Below, in pieces: positions 26,699 to 35,912 of a stretch of DNA of 64,000 nt; positions within the stretch are counted from its first letter, which is position 1; every line of letters begins with the position of its first letter. The notes under the pieces were generated by a model. The model was not told the DNA's origin. It searched no databases and saw nothing but the letters and a program-made list of their open reading frames with translations. Made by a program: the position numbers and the translations under genes. Origin of the DNA: Paenarthrobacter aurescens (GTDB taxonomy: Bacteria; Actinomycetota; Actinomycetes; Actinomycetales; Micrococcaceae); assembly GCF_025421775.1 (NCBI RefSeq), contig NZ_JAOEFX010000002.1, forward strand, positions 124,001 to 188,000, read 5' to 3'.

Positions 26699-29600
26699 TT
26701 GCACGACGACCGCCGGATCACTGAACAGCGTCTCGATCGATTCGTTCGGGAACGCATTCTTCCGGCCATTTACGGCAGGGCCATACCGCTGCAGCTCAGC
26801 AGCTGGGAGGCTCCCGACGAACCCGTTCCGGCCGCCGAGGCCATGCGCCAACTCTTCACTCCGCAGGAGCACGGCGCGCCGTGGGGCAAGGCCTGGAGTA
26901 CCAAATGGCTGCGTCTGCAAGGCGAAGTACCTCAGGACTGGGGCATGACGGACTCCACGTCGGTGGAGATCATCGTGGACCTCGGGTTCAACAGCGACGT
27001 TCCGGGATTTCAGTGCGAAGGCACGGCCTGGCGGGCTGACGGCAGCATTATCAAGGCGATTTCACCCCGGAACTACCATGTCCCGCTGAAACTGCTTGGC
27101 GGTGGACTGTCCGTAGATTTCTATGTGGAGGCTGCAGCCAATCCTGACGTTGCGCAAGGCTGGTCCTTCGCACCCACGCCGCTGGGGGACAAGGCCACCT
27201 CCGGTGACGACCCCCGGTACCGGCTTGGCCGCATCGCCATGGCAGAGCTGAACGAAACGGTCTGGGAACTCAACCAGGACATCTGGACCCTCAGCAGCCT
27301 CATGCACGAACTTCCCATGGAACTGCCCCGTCGCCATGAGATCCTGCGCGCGCTCGAGCGCATGCTGGACATCATGGACCCGGAAGATGTTGCCGGGACC
27401 GCCGCGGCCGGCCGCGAAGCCCTGAAGACGGTCCTGGGCCGGCCGGCGTATGCATCCGCCCATGAGCTCCTGGCGACGGGCCATGCGCACATCGACTCCG
27501 CGTGGTTGTGGCCGGTCCGTGAAACCATCCGCAAGTGTGCCCGTACGTTCTCCAACGTGGTGGCCCTCATGGATGAGGACCCGGATTTTGTGTTCTCCTG
27601 CTCGTCAGCCCAGCAGATGGCCTGGATGAAGGAATTCTTCCCTGAGCTTTTTGTCCGGATCCGGGAGAAGGTCAAAGCCGGGCAGTTCATTCCGGTGGGC
27701 GGCATGTGGGTGGAATCAGACACCAATATGCCTGGTGGCGAGGCCATGGCCCGCCAGTTCGTGGAGGGCAAGAGCTTCTTCCTGAATGAGTTCGATGTCG
27801 AATGCCAGGAAGCCTGGCTGCCCGACTCCTTCGGCTATTCCGGTGCCATCCCGCAGATCGTGAAGGAAGCTGGTTCGCGCTGGTTCCTCACCCAGAAGAT
27901 TTCCTGGAACAAGGTCAACCGGATGCCGCACCACACGTTCTCCTGGGAGGGCATCGACGGCACCCGGCTGTTTACCCACTTCCCGCCGGTGGACACGTAC
28001 AACGCTGAACTGCATGGTCGGGAGTTGGCGCACGCGGAACGCAATTACCGTGACCACGGCCGCGGGACCACGTCATTGGTGCCTTTCGGCTATGGCGACG
28101 GCGGTGGCGGCCCCACGCGTGAAATGGTGGCTGCAGCGCACCGTACTGCGGATCTGGAAGGTTCTCCAAAGGTCCGTATGGGCACTGCCAAGGACTTCTT
28201 TACCAAGGCTGAGGCCGAGTACACCAACCTGCCAGTGTGGGTGGGGGAGATGTACCTGGAGATGCACCGCGGGACGTACACCAGCCAAGCCAAGACCAAG
28301 AAGGGCAACCGACGCAGCGAACATCTCCTGCGGGAGGCGGAGCTGTGGTGTTCCACCGCTGCCGTCCGCCTCGGAACCGGCTACACGTATCCCCAGGACG
28401 AGCTGAAGCGGCTCTGGCGCCTTGTGCTGCTGCAGCAGTTCCACGACATCCTGCCGGGCAGCTCCATTGCCTGGGTTCACCAGGACGCCGAACGGAACTA
28501 CGAGGCAATCTCCCGCGACCTTGAGGGCATCATCCGCCAGGCTGCCCAAGCGCTGGTGGGCGAAGGTGACCTTTCCTTCCTGCTCAACGCCGCTCCGCAC
28601 CAACGCCGCGGTGTACCTGCGTTGGGCGTTGGCGAGGCCATCGGAACGGCTTCCGGCGTTCAACTGGACGATTCCGGCGAAGGCTTCGTCCTGGACAACG
28701 GCATTATCCGGGCTGTCCTGGACGGCAATGGCCTGCTGACCTCATTGGTGGATCACACCAGCGGGCGCGATGCCATCGCGCCTGGAGAGGCCGGTAACCT
28801 GCTGGAGCTCTTCCGCGATACCCCAAACGAATGGGACGCCTGGGACATTGAAGAGTTCTATCGGCGGAACGTCACCCAGCTGACCCAAGCGGACACCATC
28901 GACCCTGAGCGAACGCCTGCCGGCGCCGTCGTGGTGGTCAAGCGTAAGGTGGGCGCCTCCACCATTACGCAGCGCATAACGCTTGACGCCGGTGCGAAGT
29001 CGCTGGGAATCGCCACCACTGTCGACTGGCAGGAACGCGAAAAGATGCTGAAGATCGCCTTCCCGTTGGACGTGAGGGCGGATCGTTCGGCGTCGGAGAC
29101 GCAATTTGGCCATGTTTTCCGTCCTACCCACACCAACACCTCCTGGGAAGCGGCGAAGTTCGAAATTTGCGCCCACCGCTGGATCCACGTGGCCGAGCCC
29201 GGTTATGGCGTGGCGGTCAGCAACTCGTCCAGTTACGGACACGACGTCACCAGGGCGGTCCGCGCCGATGGCGGTACGACGACGACGGTCCGCACCTCGC
29301 TGCTGCGCTCGGCCAAGTTCCCGGACCCGGAAGCAGACCGCGGTGAGCACACCCTGGAGCTGTCCATCAGGCCCGGTGCGGCGATTTCCGACGCCGTGGA
29401 AGAGGGCTACCGCACCAATCTGAAGCCGAGGTTCGTCACCGGCGGGCACTCGGTTGATCCGCTGGTCGCGGTGTCCAACCCGGCCATTGTGGTGGAAGCC
29501 GTGAAATTGGCCGAGGACGGGTCGGGCGACGTGATCGTCAGGCTTTACGAATCCTTGGGTGAGCGCTCAGCCGCGACTGTGAGGCCTGGTTTTGCCACTG

Positions 29601-29728
29601 TGGGAGCAACAGCCACTGACCTCCTGGAACGCGCGTCAGAGACGCCTGGAGTGACCGTGGAGGAAGACTCCGGGGTCAAACTGGTGCTCCGGCCGTTCCA
29701 GCTGGTCACACTGCGCTTTATCCGCTGA
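26699..29728 (+). CDS. Glycoside hydrolase family 38 alpha-mannosidase
   Basis: A 1009-residue cytoplasmic enzyme (no signal peptide). It has an N-terminal beta domain, the GH38 catalytic domain with zinc ligands in GHAHIDSAWLWPVRE (~261-275) and the nucleophile Asp in PDSFGYSG (~375), the middle helical domain (QQFHDILPGSSIAWVHQD) and C-terminal beta-sandwich domains. It should remove alpha-mannose from oligosaccharides taken up by the cell. The start is a TTG preceded by AAAAGGGGA. The 172 bases upstream hold the likely promoter; no regulator or sugar transporter is adjacent. Confidence 0.94.
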   Translation: MHDDRRITEQRLDRFVRERILPAIYGRAIPLQLSSWEAPDEPVPAAEAMRQLFTPQEHGAPWGKAWSTKWLRLQGEVPQDWGMTDSTSVEIIVDLGFNSDVPGFQCEGTAWRADGSIIKAISPRNYHVPLKLLGGGLSVDFYVEAAANPDVAQGWSFAPTPLGDKATSGDDPRYRLGRIAMAELNETVWELNQDIWTLSSLMHELPMELPRRHEILRALERMLDIMDPEDVAGTAAAGREALKTVLGRPAYASAHELLATGHAHIDSAWLWPVRETIRKCARTFSNVVALMDEDPDFVFSCSSAQQMAWMKEFFPELFVRIREKVKAGQFIPVGGMWVESDTNMPGGEAMARQFVEGKSFFLNEFDVECQEAWLPDSFGYSGAIPQIVKEAGSRWFLTQKISWNKVNRMPHHTFSWEGIDGTRLFTHFPPVDTYNAELHGRELAHAERNYRDHGRGTTSLVPFGYGDGGGGPTREMVAAAHRTADLEGSPKVRMGTAKDFFTKAEAEYTNLPVWVGEMYLEMHRGTYTSQAKTKKGNRRSEHLLREAELWCSTAAVRLGTGYTYPQDELKRLWRLVLLQQFHDILPGSSIAWVHQDAERNYEAISRDLEGIIRQAAQALVGEGDLSFLLNAAPHQRRGVPALGVGEAIGTASGVQLDDSGEGFVLDNGIIRAVLDGNGLLTSLVDHTSGRDAIAPGEAGNLLELFRDTPNEWDAWDIEEFYRRNVTQLTQADTIDPERTPAGAVVVVKRKVGASTITQRITLDAGAKSLGIATTVDWQEREKMLKIAFPLDVRADRSASETQFGHVFRPTHTNTSWEAAKFEICAHRWIHVAEPGYGVAVSNSSSYGHDVTRAVRADGGTTTTVRTSLLRSAKFPDPEADRGEHTLELSIRPGAAISDAVEEGYRTNLKPRFVTGGHSVDPLVAVSNPAIVVEAVKLAEDGSGDVIVRLYESLGERSAATVRPGFATVGATATDLLERASETPGVTVEEDSGVKLVLRPFQLVTLRFIR

Positions 29729-29730
29729 TC

Positions 29731-29793
29731 CCGGAACAAACGCCAAACGGCACTGCATGGGAAACCATGCAGTGCCGTTGGCGTTTGTTCCGG
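29731..29793. terminator. Long bidirectional terminator
   Basis: Arms of about 29 bases (CCGGAACAAACGCCA plus ACGGCACTGCATGG and their complements) pair with one bulge around a GAAA tetraloop, between the convergent mannosidase and membrane-protein genes. Confidence 0.88.
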
Positions 29794-29804
29794 TGGCCGT
29801 GGTG

Positions 29805-30899
29805 CTATTCCACCAGCTCGACGTCAACTGCGTCCTTGAGAACCTGGACGCGCAAGGGGATCACGGTCTCGTAGCTCTTGATTTCGGCGGCGATCTTCTT
29901 CGAGAAGACTTCCTCCACCAGGACAGGCATGTCTTTCACACCCGACAAGTAACGCTTGGCCGCGAAGTCAAACTCTGACCTGTTGTTCTTGATGCGGGTG
30001 TTAAGGGCCTTGGCCTCGTCAGCAATTTTGAACAATTCCTCTTCAGAGGCGTTGCGCGCGGTCGCATCATCGGTTTTCTGGACCAGCTGGTCCTTGAGCC
30101 GGACGAATTCGTTGTAGTTCTCTTCCGACTTGGCTGTGATCTCGGCGTTGGATTCGAGTTGCGCGACGCGATTGTCCAAAGTGCGGGCAAATTCGACGTA
30201 GGCCACGTTCTTGGATTGCTTGAGCTGCTCCGCGGCTTCCCTGCAGGGGGCTGCCGCCTGTCCGAGCAAGGTTTGGCGCTCCCTCAGGGTGGAGGCCTTG
30301 GAACCGACGAACAGGCCGTTGCAGCCCGCGCCGTCCGCCCGGAAGAGACCCTCAAACTCAGGGTAGGACTCCACCAGGCCTTCCATGTGGTCAACGAAGC
30401 CCAGATACGAGCCCTCGAGTTGTCCGACGGCGACGCCGATCCCATCCTCTCCCGAAGAGTGGGCGGACTGCACGTTCTTCAGTGCGGTTCGGGCCGCCTC
30501 CGCAGCCTGCTGGAACTCGTCCCGTTCCTTCTGGGAGTTCTTCTCTGCCTCTTCCTGCGAGGCGGGGGCGTTCCGCGCTTTCTTATAGGCTGCCAAGTAC
30601 GTATTGGCTGCAGGTTGCAGCTTGCCCCGTGCGTCCACCAGCGCAGAGAGGTGGTCTTCCTTCAGGAGTTGCAGGCTTTCCTTGCGCTGTTGGCCGGAGA
30701 TTTGGTTCACCGCCACGACAGCCGCTGCGGCAATCACCAGCAGAACCACAACGCTGGAGATCAGGATGAGCGCCAGCTTGCGCTTTTTGGGCGCCGGTTG
30801 CCCTGCGTTGTTCGGTTGCCCTGCGTTGTTCTGTTGCCCTGTGGGGTCCGGTTGCCGCGGGGGTTCCGGTTGAGTGGTGGGTCCGGGTTCAATCGTCAT
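29805..30899 (-). CDS. Single-span protein with extracellular helical domain (paralogue B)
   Basis: A 364-residue protein I do not recognise. Residues ~1-38 are a Pro/Gln/Asn-rich cytoplasmic stretch with a repeated NNAGQP unit, KKRK stops the ~41-63 span, and the rest is a long charged, helix-rich extracellular domain with coiled-coil character. It has a Cys pair 25 residues apart (CNGLFVGS ... APC) that matches the spacing in the upstream paralogue. It starts 3 bases after that gene's stop. Both lie co-directionally behind the amino-acid ABC importer. Function unknown; a cell-envelope sensor or scaffold is possible. Confidence 0.75.
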   Translation of the reverse strand: MTIEPGPTTQPEPPRQPDPTGQQNNAGQPNNAGQPAPKKRKLALILISSVVVLLVIAAAAVVAVNQISGQQRKESLQLLKEDHLSALVDARGKLQPAANTYLAAYKKARNAPASQEEAEKNSQKERDEFQQAAEAARTALKNVQSAHSSGEDGIGVAVGQLEGSYLGFVDHMEGLVESYPEFEGLFRADGAGCNGLFVGSKASTLRERQTLLGQAAAPCREAAEQLKQSKNVAYVEFARTLDNRVAQLESNAEITAKSEENYNEFVRLKDQLVQKTDDATARNASEEELFKIADEAKALNTRIKNNRSEFDFAAKRYLSGVKDMPVLVEEVFSKKIAAEIKSYETVIPLRVQVLKDAVDVELVE

Positions 30900-30902
30900 G
30901 GC

Positions 30903-31811
30903 TTATTCCCCGTCCTTGCCTGAAGCATCAAACTGGTCCGTGCGTTTCTTGAGAACACTTTCAAACGCTTTGTTGGAGTCATTGGCGTTGTTGATGAGCT
31001 GGGTGTATTTCTCCTTCGCGGAGCTCTCATACTTCGTTTCAGCGGTTTTGAGTGCGTCGTTGATGTCCAGCATGGCCAGTCCTGCCAGAGTGCGTTTGGC
31101 GAGGCGCTCGAATTCGTCCTTGCCATCCAGGACTTCCTGTTGCTTGTCCCGCTGTCCGCGGATGATGCCCTCAACCGAGGTCAGCAGTTCGGTTGTGTCG
31201 GCGTCGGTGTTCTCCTTGGCCGAGGCCACGGCCGTGAGGCAGGAGTCTGCGGCCTTGACGTAATCTGCGGAGTACGTCTCGCTGCCAACATTCAAGGACG
31301 AATGCAGGGGAGCGCAGGGACCACCAATGGATTGGGTAATATTCGCCGTGTTGACCACCAGCTGATCGTTGTAGGCGATCACAGCTCCGTAGTGCTCTTT
31401 GAACCGGTTGTAAGCGTCGCTGATTTCCTGTTCCTGCACTGCCGGTGATGTCCCCATCCGATCCAAACGGTCCCGGTTTATCCCTGACTCGCGTTTCAAG
31501 CGGTCACCATCCTGGTTGAGGACCGTGTCCTTGGCCTCTTGCCCCGCGGTTTCGGACATCACATTCGTCAGCCGGACCGAGAACTGGGTGACCAGTGGAT
31601 CGTAGAGGTTCATCGAGTTGTCCAGTATGGCCCGTTCCTTATCCAGGCGGACAACGTCTGCACGCTGTACGCCGGTCGGGCGGGAGAGGGCAAACCATGT
31701 ACCAAGCCCTCCAGCCAATACCGCTATCACCACCACCACGATGATGATGACCGTGCGTCTGGAGCTTTTCCGGCCGGGCTCCACTGTTGTATTCAAAGTC
31801 TTATCCCCCAT
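30903..31811 (-). CDS. Single-span protein with extracellular helical domain (paralogue A)
   Basis: A 302-residue protein of unknown function with a short basic N-terminus (GRKSSRRT), a span at ~19-40 and a long helical extracellular region. Two cysteines 24 residues apart (GGPCAPLHSSL ... ADSCLTAVAS) align with the pair in the downstream paralogue, suggesting a conserved disulfide. AGGAGG overlaps the end of the ABC ATPase gene 13 bases upstream, so it is translated from the importer's message. Confidence 0.75.
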   Translation of the reverse strand: MGDKTLNTTVEPGRKSSRRTVIIIVVVVIAVLAGGLGTWFALSRPTGVQRADVVRLDKERAILDNSMNLYDPLVTQFSVRLTNVMSETAGQEAKDTVLNQDGDRLKRESGINRDRLDRMGTSPAVQEQEISDAYNRFKEHYGAVIAYNDQLVVNTANITQSIGGPCAPLHSSLNVGSETYSADYVKAADSCLTAVASAKENTDADTTELLTSVEGIIRGQRDKQQEVLDGKDEFERLAKRTLAGLAMLDINDALKTAETKYESSAKEKYTQLINNANDSNKAFESVLKKRTDQFDASGKDGE

Positions 31812-31824
31812 TTTCCTGAGCCTC

Positions 31825-32631
31825 CTAGACGTCGTGCTGGAGGCGTTTTACGAAGAGTTTTGTCCGTTCCTGCGTGGGTGCGCGCAGGACCTCGGCTGCG
31901 GGGCCGCGCTCGACTACAACGCCGCCGTCCATGAAGATGACTTCGTCTGCTACGTGCTGGGCGAAGGCGAGCTCGTGCGTCACGATCACCATGGTCCAAC
32001 CCTCTTCAGCGAGCTCCTTGATGACGCCCAGGACGTCCCCCACCAATTCCGGATCCAGTGCGGATGTGGGTTCGTCGAACAGGAGCAGCTGGGGCTTGAG
32101 TGCCAGCGCCCGAACGATTCCCACACGCTGCTGCTGTCCGCCTGACAGCTCGAAGGGGTAGGCGTCGCGCTTGTCGGCCAGCCCCACCCGCTCCAGCAGT
32201 CGTTCGGCTTCGGCGATGGCTTCGGCCTTGGGCCGCTTCTGGACCTGGACAGGCCCTTCGATGATGTTCTTGAGCACTGTCATGTGCGGGAACAGGTTGT
32301 AGTGCTGGAAGACCATGGCGCTGCGGTCGCGCAGGGCGGCGATCTCCTTTTTGCCAACCTTGGCACCGAAGTCGATTGAGAGGCCGCCTGCGGTATCGCT
32401 GTCCCCGAAGGTGACCGTGCCGCCGTCGGGAATCTCCAGGCCGTTGAGCGAGCGCAGGACGGTGGTCTTGCCTGAGCCTGAGGGCCCGATCAAGGCCACC
32501 ACCTGACCACGGCGGATATCGATGTCGATGTCCCGCAGCACCACGTTGCTTCCGAACGCCTTGGCGAGGTTCCTGGCTTGCAGGACCGACGTGACGCCGG
32601 GCTCCGGGATGGATTCGTTAGTGGGCGACAT
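31825..32631 (-). CDS. Polar amino-acid ABC importer, ATP-binding subunit
   Basis: A 268-residue ATPase of the polar amino-acid uptake family: Walker A GPSGSGKTT, Q-loop VFQHYNLFPHMTV, signature LSGGQQQRV, Walker B LLLFDEPTSALDPELV and switch His in VTHELAFA. It powers the permease encoded just upstream, which its start overlaps by 14 bases. The ATG at 32631 is preferred to longer frames that read antisense-like sequence. The whole set resembles cystine/cysteine (TcyABC/FliY-YecSC) importers. Confidence 0.93.
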   Translation of the reverse strand: MSPTNESIPEPGVTSVLQARNLAKAFGSNVVLRDIDIDIRRGQVVALIGPSGSGKTTVLRSLNGLEIPDGGTVTFGDSDTAGGLSIDFGAKVGKKEIAALRDRSAMVFQHYNLFPHMTVLKNIIEGPVQVQKRPKAEAIAEAERLLERVGLADKRDAYPFELSGGQQQRVGIVRALALKPQLLLFDEPTSALDPELVGDVLGVIKELAEEGWTMVIVTHELAFAQHVADEVIFMDGGVVVERGPAAEVLRAPTQERTKLFVKRLQHDV

Positions 32632-33277
32632 AGCGGTCCAATCTCTTTTCCACGGCGGATTGAGCTGTGGAGAGGACCAGGCAGATGACCCAGTAAACCA
32701 GGGCTGCCTGCAGGTAGAGAGCCATGAACTCCTGGCTGAAAGCAGCGATCTGCTGGGCATTGCGGAACAGTTCGGTCACCAGGATCAGGGACGCCAGCGA
32801 GGTGTCCTTCACCAGCGATATGAAGGTATTGGACAACGGGGGAACGGATACCCTGGCTGCCTGGGGGAGGATGATGCGCACCAGCGTCTGCGGCCTGGAC
32901 ATGCCAATGGTGTGGCCTGCTTCCCACTGGCCCTTGGGCACGGACAAGATAGCTGCACGGATGATCTCGGCGGCGTAACCGCCCACGTTCAACGAGAACG
33001 CGATGATGGCACTCGGCCAAGGATCAAGCCGGATGCCAATGCTGGGGAGGCCGAAGAAAATCACGAACAGCTGTACCAGCAGGGGCGTGCCACGGATGAC
33101 GGAGACATAGAACCGGCCGATTCCGGACAGCAGCCAGTTGGGACTCAGCCTCATCAGGGCCACCACCAGGGCGAGCACAAGGCCGAAGGCGAAGGAGGCG
33201 AGCGTCAGCGGAATAGTCCCCGTGACGGCGCCGGTGATGAGCGGGCCGAAGGAACTCCAGATGAGGTCCCAGTTCAT
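32618..33277 (-). CDS. Polar amino-acid ABC importer, permease subunit
   Basis: A 219-residue HisM-type permease with about five spans and the EAA loop (EAGHTIGMSRPQTLVRIILPQA). FISLVKDTSLASLI and FGLPSIGIRLDPW match the cystine-type permeases YecS/TcyB. The start abuts the binding-protein stop directly, and the end overlaps the ATPase gene by 14 bases. Confidence 0.93.
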   Translation of the reverse strand: MNWDLIWSSFGPLITGAVTGTIPLTLASFAFGLVLALVVALMRLSPNWLLSGIGRFYVSVIRGTPLLVQLFVIFFGLPSIGIRLDPWPSAIIAFSLNVGGYAAEIIRAAILSVPKGQWEAGHTIGMSRPQTLVRIILPQAARVSVPPLSNTFISLVKDTSLASLILVTELFRNAQQIAAFSQEFMALYLQAALVYWVICLVLSTAQSAVEKRLDRYVAH

Positions 33278-34093
33278 CTATTTGGTGACGTCCGCGCCGA
33301 AGTACTTATCCGAGATCTTCGCCAGGGTGCCATCCGCCCGGAGATCGGCCAGGGCCTTGTCCACGGCCGAGGTGAGTTCGGTGGATCCCTTGCGGAAGAC
33401 GAACGCGCTCTCGGTCTTGTCGGGAGCTTCGGCGGCGACCTTCAGGCCGGAGTCTGGAGTGTTCTTGGCGTAATCCAAGTACGTGAGTTTGTCGTTAACA
33501 GTGGCATCCACGCGTCCCTGTTGGACCAGGGTGGCGGACTGCGCCCAGCCTTCCACGGCCTGGACGTTGGCGCCGGCTTCAACTGCCATCTTGTAGAAGT
33601 TGCTGGTGAGCGACTGGGCGGTGGTCTTGCCCTTCAGGTCGGCGAAGCTGTTGATGCTGGTGTTGTCCGACTTGGTGACCACTACGCCGGTGGAGATGGT
33701 GTACGGCGTGGAGAAGTCGTATTTGGCCTTGCGCTCGTCATTGATGGAAATCTGGTTGGCGATCGTGTCGAAGCGCTTGGAATCCAACCCGGCGAAGATG
33801 CCGTCGAACTGAGTTTCCTGGAACGCGGCCTTCACCCCGAGTTTCCCGGCCACGGCCTGGGCGATCTCGACGTCGAATCCGGTGAGTTCCCCGGCCCCGT
33901 CAGCGTGGAAGCTGAAGGGACGGTAGGTGCCTTCGGTAGCGATCACCAGTTCGCCCTTGGACTTCACGTCGGAGAGGGACGTATCGCCGCCTGACTGGGC
34001 GGGCGCGGACCCGCCACCGCACGCAGAAAGTGCAAGAGCGGCCGAGGCCAGCGTAGCTGCGAGGACAGAGCGTCGGGTGCGAAGGCTGTTCAT
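33278..34093 (-). CDS. Amino-acid-binding lipoprotein of the ABC importer
   Basis: A 271-residue type 3 solute-binding protein with a lipoprotein signal (AALALSACGGG), so it is anchored outside the membrane. TEGTYRPFSFHADGAGELTGFDVEIAQAVAGKLG (in pieces) and FAGLDSKRFDTIANQISINDERKAKYDFS fit cystine-binding FliY/TcyA-like proteins; the ligand is inferred. It is the first gene of the importer operon. Upstream (34094-34333), an inverted repeat CACCGGAA ... TTCCGGTG at 34242-34270 lies in the likely leader; its role is unclear. Confidence 0.92.
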   Translation of the reverse strand: MNSLRTRRSVLAATLASAALALSACGGGSAPAQSGGDTSLSDVKSKGELVIATEGTYRPFSFHADGAGELTGFDVEIAQAVAGKLGVKAAFQETQFDGIFAGLDSKRFDTIANQISINDERKAKYDFSTPYTISTGVVVTKSDNTSINSFADLKGKTTAQSLTSNFYKMAVEAGANVQAVEGWAQSATLVQQGRVDATVNDKLTYLDYAKNTPDSGLKVAAEAPDKTESAFVFRKGSTELTSAVDKALADLRADGTLAKISDKYFGADVTK

Positions 34094-34333
34094 GGAGCCA
34101 TCTTAGTCACCGACGGTACAGGGCGCCGGGTTGGGCGTGCGGGCATCATGACAAAGTGCCGTTAAAAAGGCTGAGTGGGGGCGGTCCCCAACAGCCCGCC
34201 ACCACTCATCCCCCCAATTGTGCTCACGTGGGCGCCACACCCACCGGAAACCCGTTCTCTGATTCCGGTGCCAGGCTGCAGCCGCGTTCACACATTCATG
34301 ATTGTGCCACGATCTAATGGTTTTGTGAAAGTC

Positions 34334-35041
34334 TTACGCTGAGAGACGTCGTTTTCGACGCGAATAAGCCTTGGAGAACCAGATTCCAGCCAAACCGATG
34401 CACGTGGACATGGCAGCCGAGTAATTGATGAGAACCCGCAGCCACGCCTCCGAAAACGGAATAAGCGGGAACAGCTGGGACAGCAGGAGCAAGCAAAGTC
34501 CCAGGAGCAGCAACCCGGAAGCTACCCGGAGCAGGACAGGGGCCGCGCTCACCACGGTGCGCCAGATGGCGGGCACCAGGCAGGCCGCAACGAAACCAGG
34601 ATAGAAGCGGCCCATGAATGCGTAGGCCTCAAGGGACGGACCCCAGGTCAGTCCGCTCATGCCGGCAGATGACCCTTGCGTGTCCGTGATGACGAAGAAA
34701 TACACGGTCAGGACCGCCACAATGGCCGCGACGGTGAGGCCAACAGGGCCCCGGATGGCGCGGACAGCGGACGGTGAGCCGAATGCCGTGGCGATCTTGA
34801 TGCCCATGAGGAAGAACGTGGTGTACAGGAGGAAGCGCAGGATCAAGTTGCCCACGTTCATCCCGCCGAGCCAGCCGTCAAGGACCAGGTACGGCGCTTC
34901 GATGCTGATGAAGATGCTCAAGGAGATCAGCGAGAAAATATAAAAGACCACACGGTTCTCGCCCCGCAATGCGCTGGGGATCCGTGCAACAGTGACAGCA
35001 AGGCAAACAACCAGCGTCACCCATGGCAGGACAGCCGTCAT
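34334..35041 (-). CDS. Seven-span membrane protein coupled to an HTH gene
   Basis: A 235-residue integral membrane protein with about seven spans and a basic C-terminal tail (SRRKRRLSA). No catalytic motif is visible. It resembles, loosely, the MAB_1171c-like membrane proteins that pair with HTH regulators in actinobacteria. The ATG at 35041 overlaps the upstream HTH gene's stop (ATGA), so the two are coupled and probably work together, perhaps as sensor and regulator. Confidence 0.72.
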   Translation of the reverse strand: MTAVLPWVTLVVCLAVTVARIPSALRGENRVVFYIFSLISLSIFISIEAPYLVLDGWLGGMNVGNLILRFLLYTTFFLMGIKIATAFGSPSAVRAIRGPVGLTVAAIVAVLTVYFFVITDTQGSSAGMSGLTWGPSLEAYAFMGRFYPGFVAACLVPAIWRTVVSAAPVLLRVASGLLLLGLCLLLLSQLFPLIPFSEAWLRVLINYSAAMSTCIGLAGIWFSKAYSRRKRRLSA

Positions 35042-35760
35042 CCGAGGTTCTCCCATATTCGTTCAGTACGTTCGTGGTCTTGTTCCTGCCGACGCAGCGT
35101 TTTGCCCAGCGCCAGGAGCCGTTCACCGGCCAGGGTTACCAGTGCGCTCTGGGACATGTTGTCCAGCGCTTCCTGTCGGGCGTTTGCCGGCCATCCGGCT
35201 TCGGCCTCGGTGATCAGCCCGCCAGCCACCAGCCCGCCCGCCGGTCCCACCCCGGCAGCGCGAGAGGTGGCGATGGCCAGTTCAGGGGGGAGCCTGTTGG
35301 CTGTCAGGTGGGCAGAGAAGTTTTGCGGGGCGATCCCGGTGGTGTCGCTGACCCGGTGGCGTAACTCGCCGTCGTCGATTGCGTCCACCCAGTTCCGCAC
35401 CGATGTAGGGTGCGGCGGCTCGGAAAGGTTGCCAGCGGGCGCGGAACCTGGTTCGCTTCGTTCCACCACTGCCCGCAGCAGATCAATAGTGGCGATCTGG
35501 CTCACCAGTTCGCAGGCCGTGGGCGGGACCGGGGCGCCGCGGAGCTCGGCGTAAAGGTCAAAAGTGGACAGCGCTTCCACCGGGTTCACATGGAAGCCGC
35601 GGCTGATACTGACCAAAGTGGACTCGGCAACCTTGCCGCGGACCAACTGCTGGGCCAGTGTTGTTCGTTTGATGCCGGCGATCCTGCAGACGTCTGCAGT
35701 GCTGGCATCGGGCGCAACGCCATGAAGCCAGCGCTGGAACGCCTTGGATTGTAAGGGCAT
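35038..35760 (-). CDS. HTH-type regulatory protein coupled to a membrane protein
   Basis: A 240-residue soluble protein. The N-terminal ~70 residues look like an atypical helix-turn-helix (TADVCRIAGIKRTTLAQQLVRGKVAESTLVSISRGF, where a TTLAQQLVRGK recognition helix can be proposed). The rest is helical and Ala-rich with no recognised domain. It overlaps the membrane-protein gene by 4 bases and is divergent from the ABC-F gene. The role as a regulator is inferred. Confidence 0.65.
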   Translation of the reverse strand: MPLQSKAFQRWLHGVAPDASTADVCRIAGIKRTTLAQQLVRGKVAESTLVSISRGFHVNPVEALSTFDLYAELRGAPVPPTACELVSQIATIDLLRAVVERSEPGSAPAGNLSEPPHPTSVRNWVDAIDDGELRHRVSDTTGIAPQNFSAHLTANRLPPELAIATSRAAGVGPAGGLVAGGLITEAEAGWPANARQEALDNMSQSALVTLAGERLLALGKTLRRQEQDHERTERIWENLG

Positions 35761-35828
35761 GTGGAACTTTCCGGGACTGGTCTCGATGGCAGGACAAGGG
35801 TAGGCCGCAAGTGGGAGTACGAATCGAT

Positions 35829-35857
35829 TTTACGCGGACGCCACATTGAATTATGCT
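35829..35857 (+). promoter_or_regulatory. Candidate promoter of the ABC-F gene
   Basis: TTTACG and TATGCT are separated by exactly 17 bases, with an AT-rich AATCGATT just upstream. Transcription would start near 35863-35865, just ahead of the terminator-like hairpin. Confidence 0.45.
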
Positions 35858-35866
35858 TGATGCTTG

Positions 35867-35912
35867 AACCCGTTGGTCCGTACACCCCCCAAGTCCGGAC
35901 CAACGGGTTTTT
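35867..35912 (+). terminator. Terminator-like hairpin in the ABC-F leader (possible attenuator)
   Basis: A perfect 14-bp stem (AACCCGTTGGTCCG and complement) with a 15-base loop is followed by a T-run on the plus strand only. It lies upstream of the ABC-F gene and downstream of its likely promoter, so it should be transcribed in the leader. That is the arrangement of attenuated antibiotic-resistance ABC-F genes. Confidence 0.6.

Noticed and set aside
30781..30850. 12-base repeats, considered as iterons or binding sites
   Set aside because: They encode the NNAGQP repeats of the membrane protein's N-terminus.
35853..35867. A four-codon leader peptide (ATG CTT GAT GCT TGA) before the ABC-F gene
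   Set aside because: Its start falls inside the best -10 hexamer, so it would not be transcribed from that promoter.
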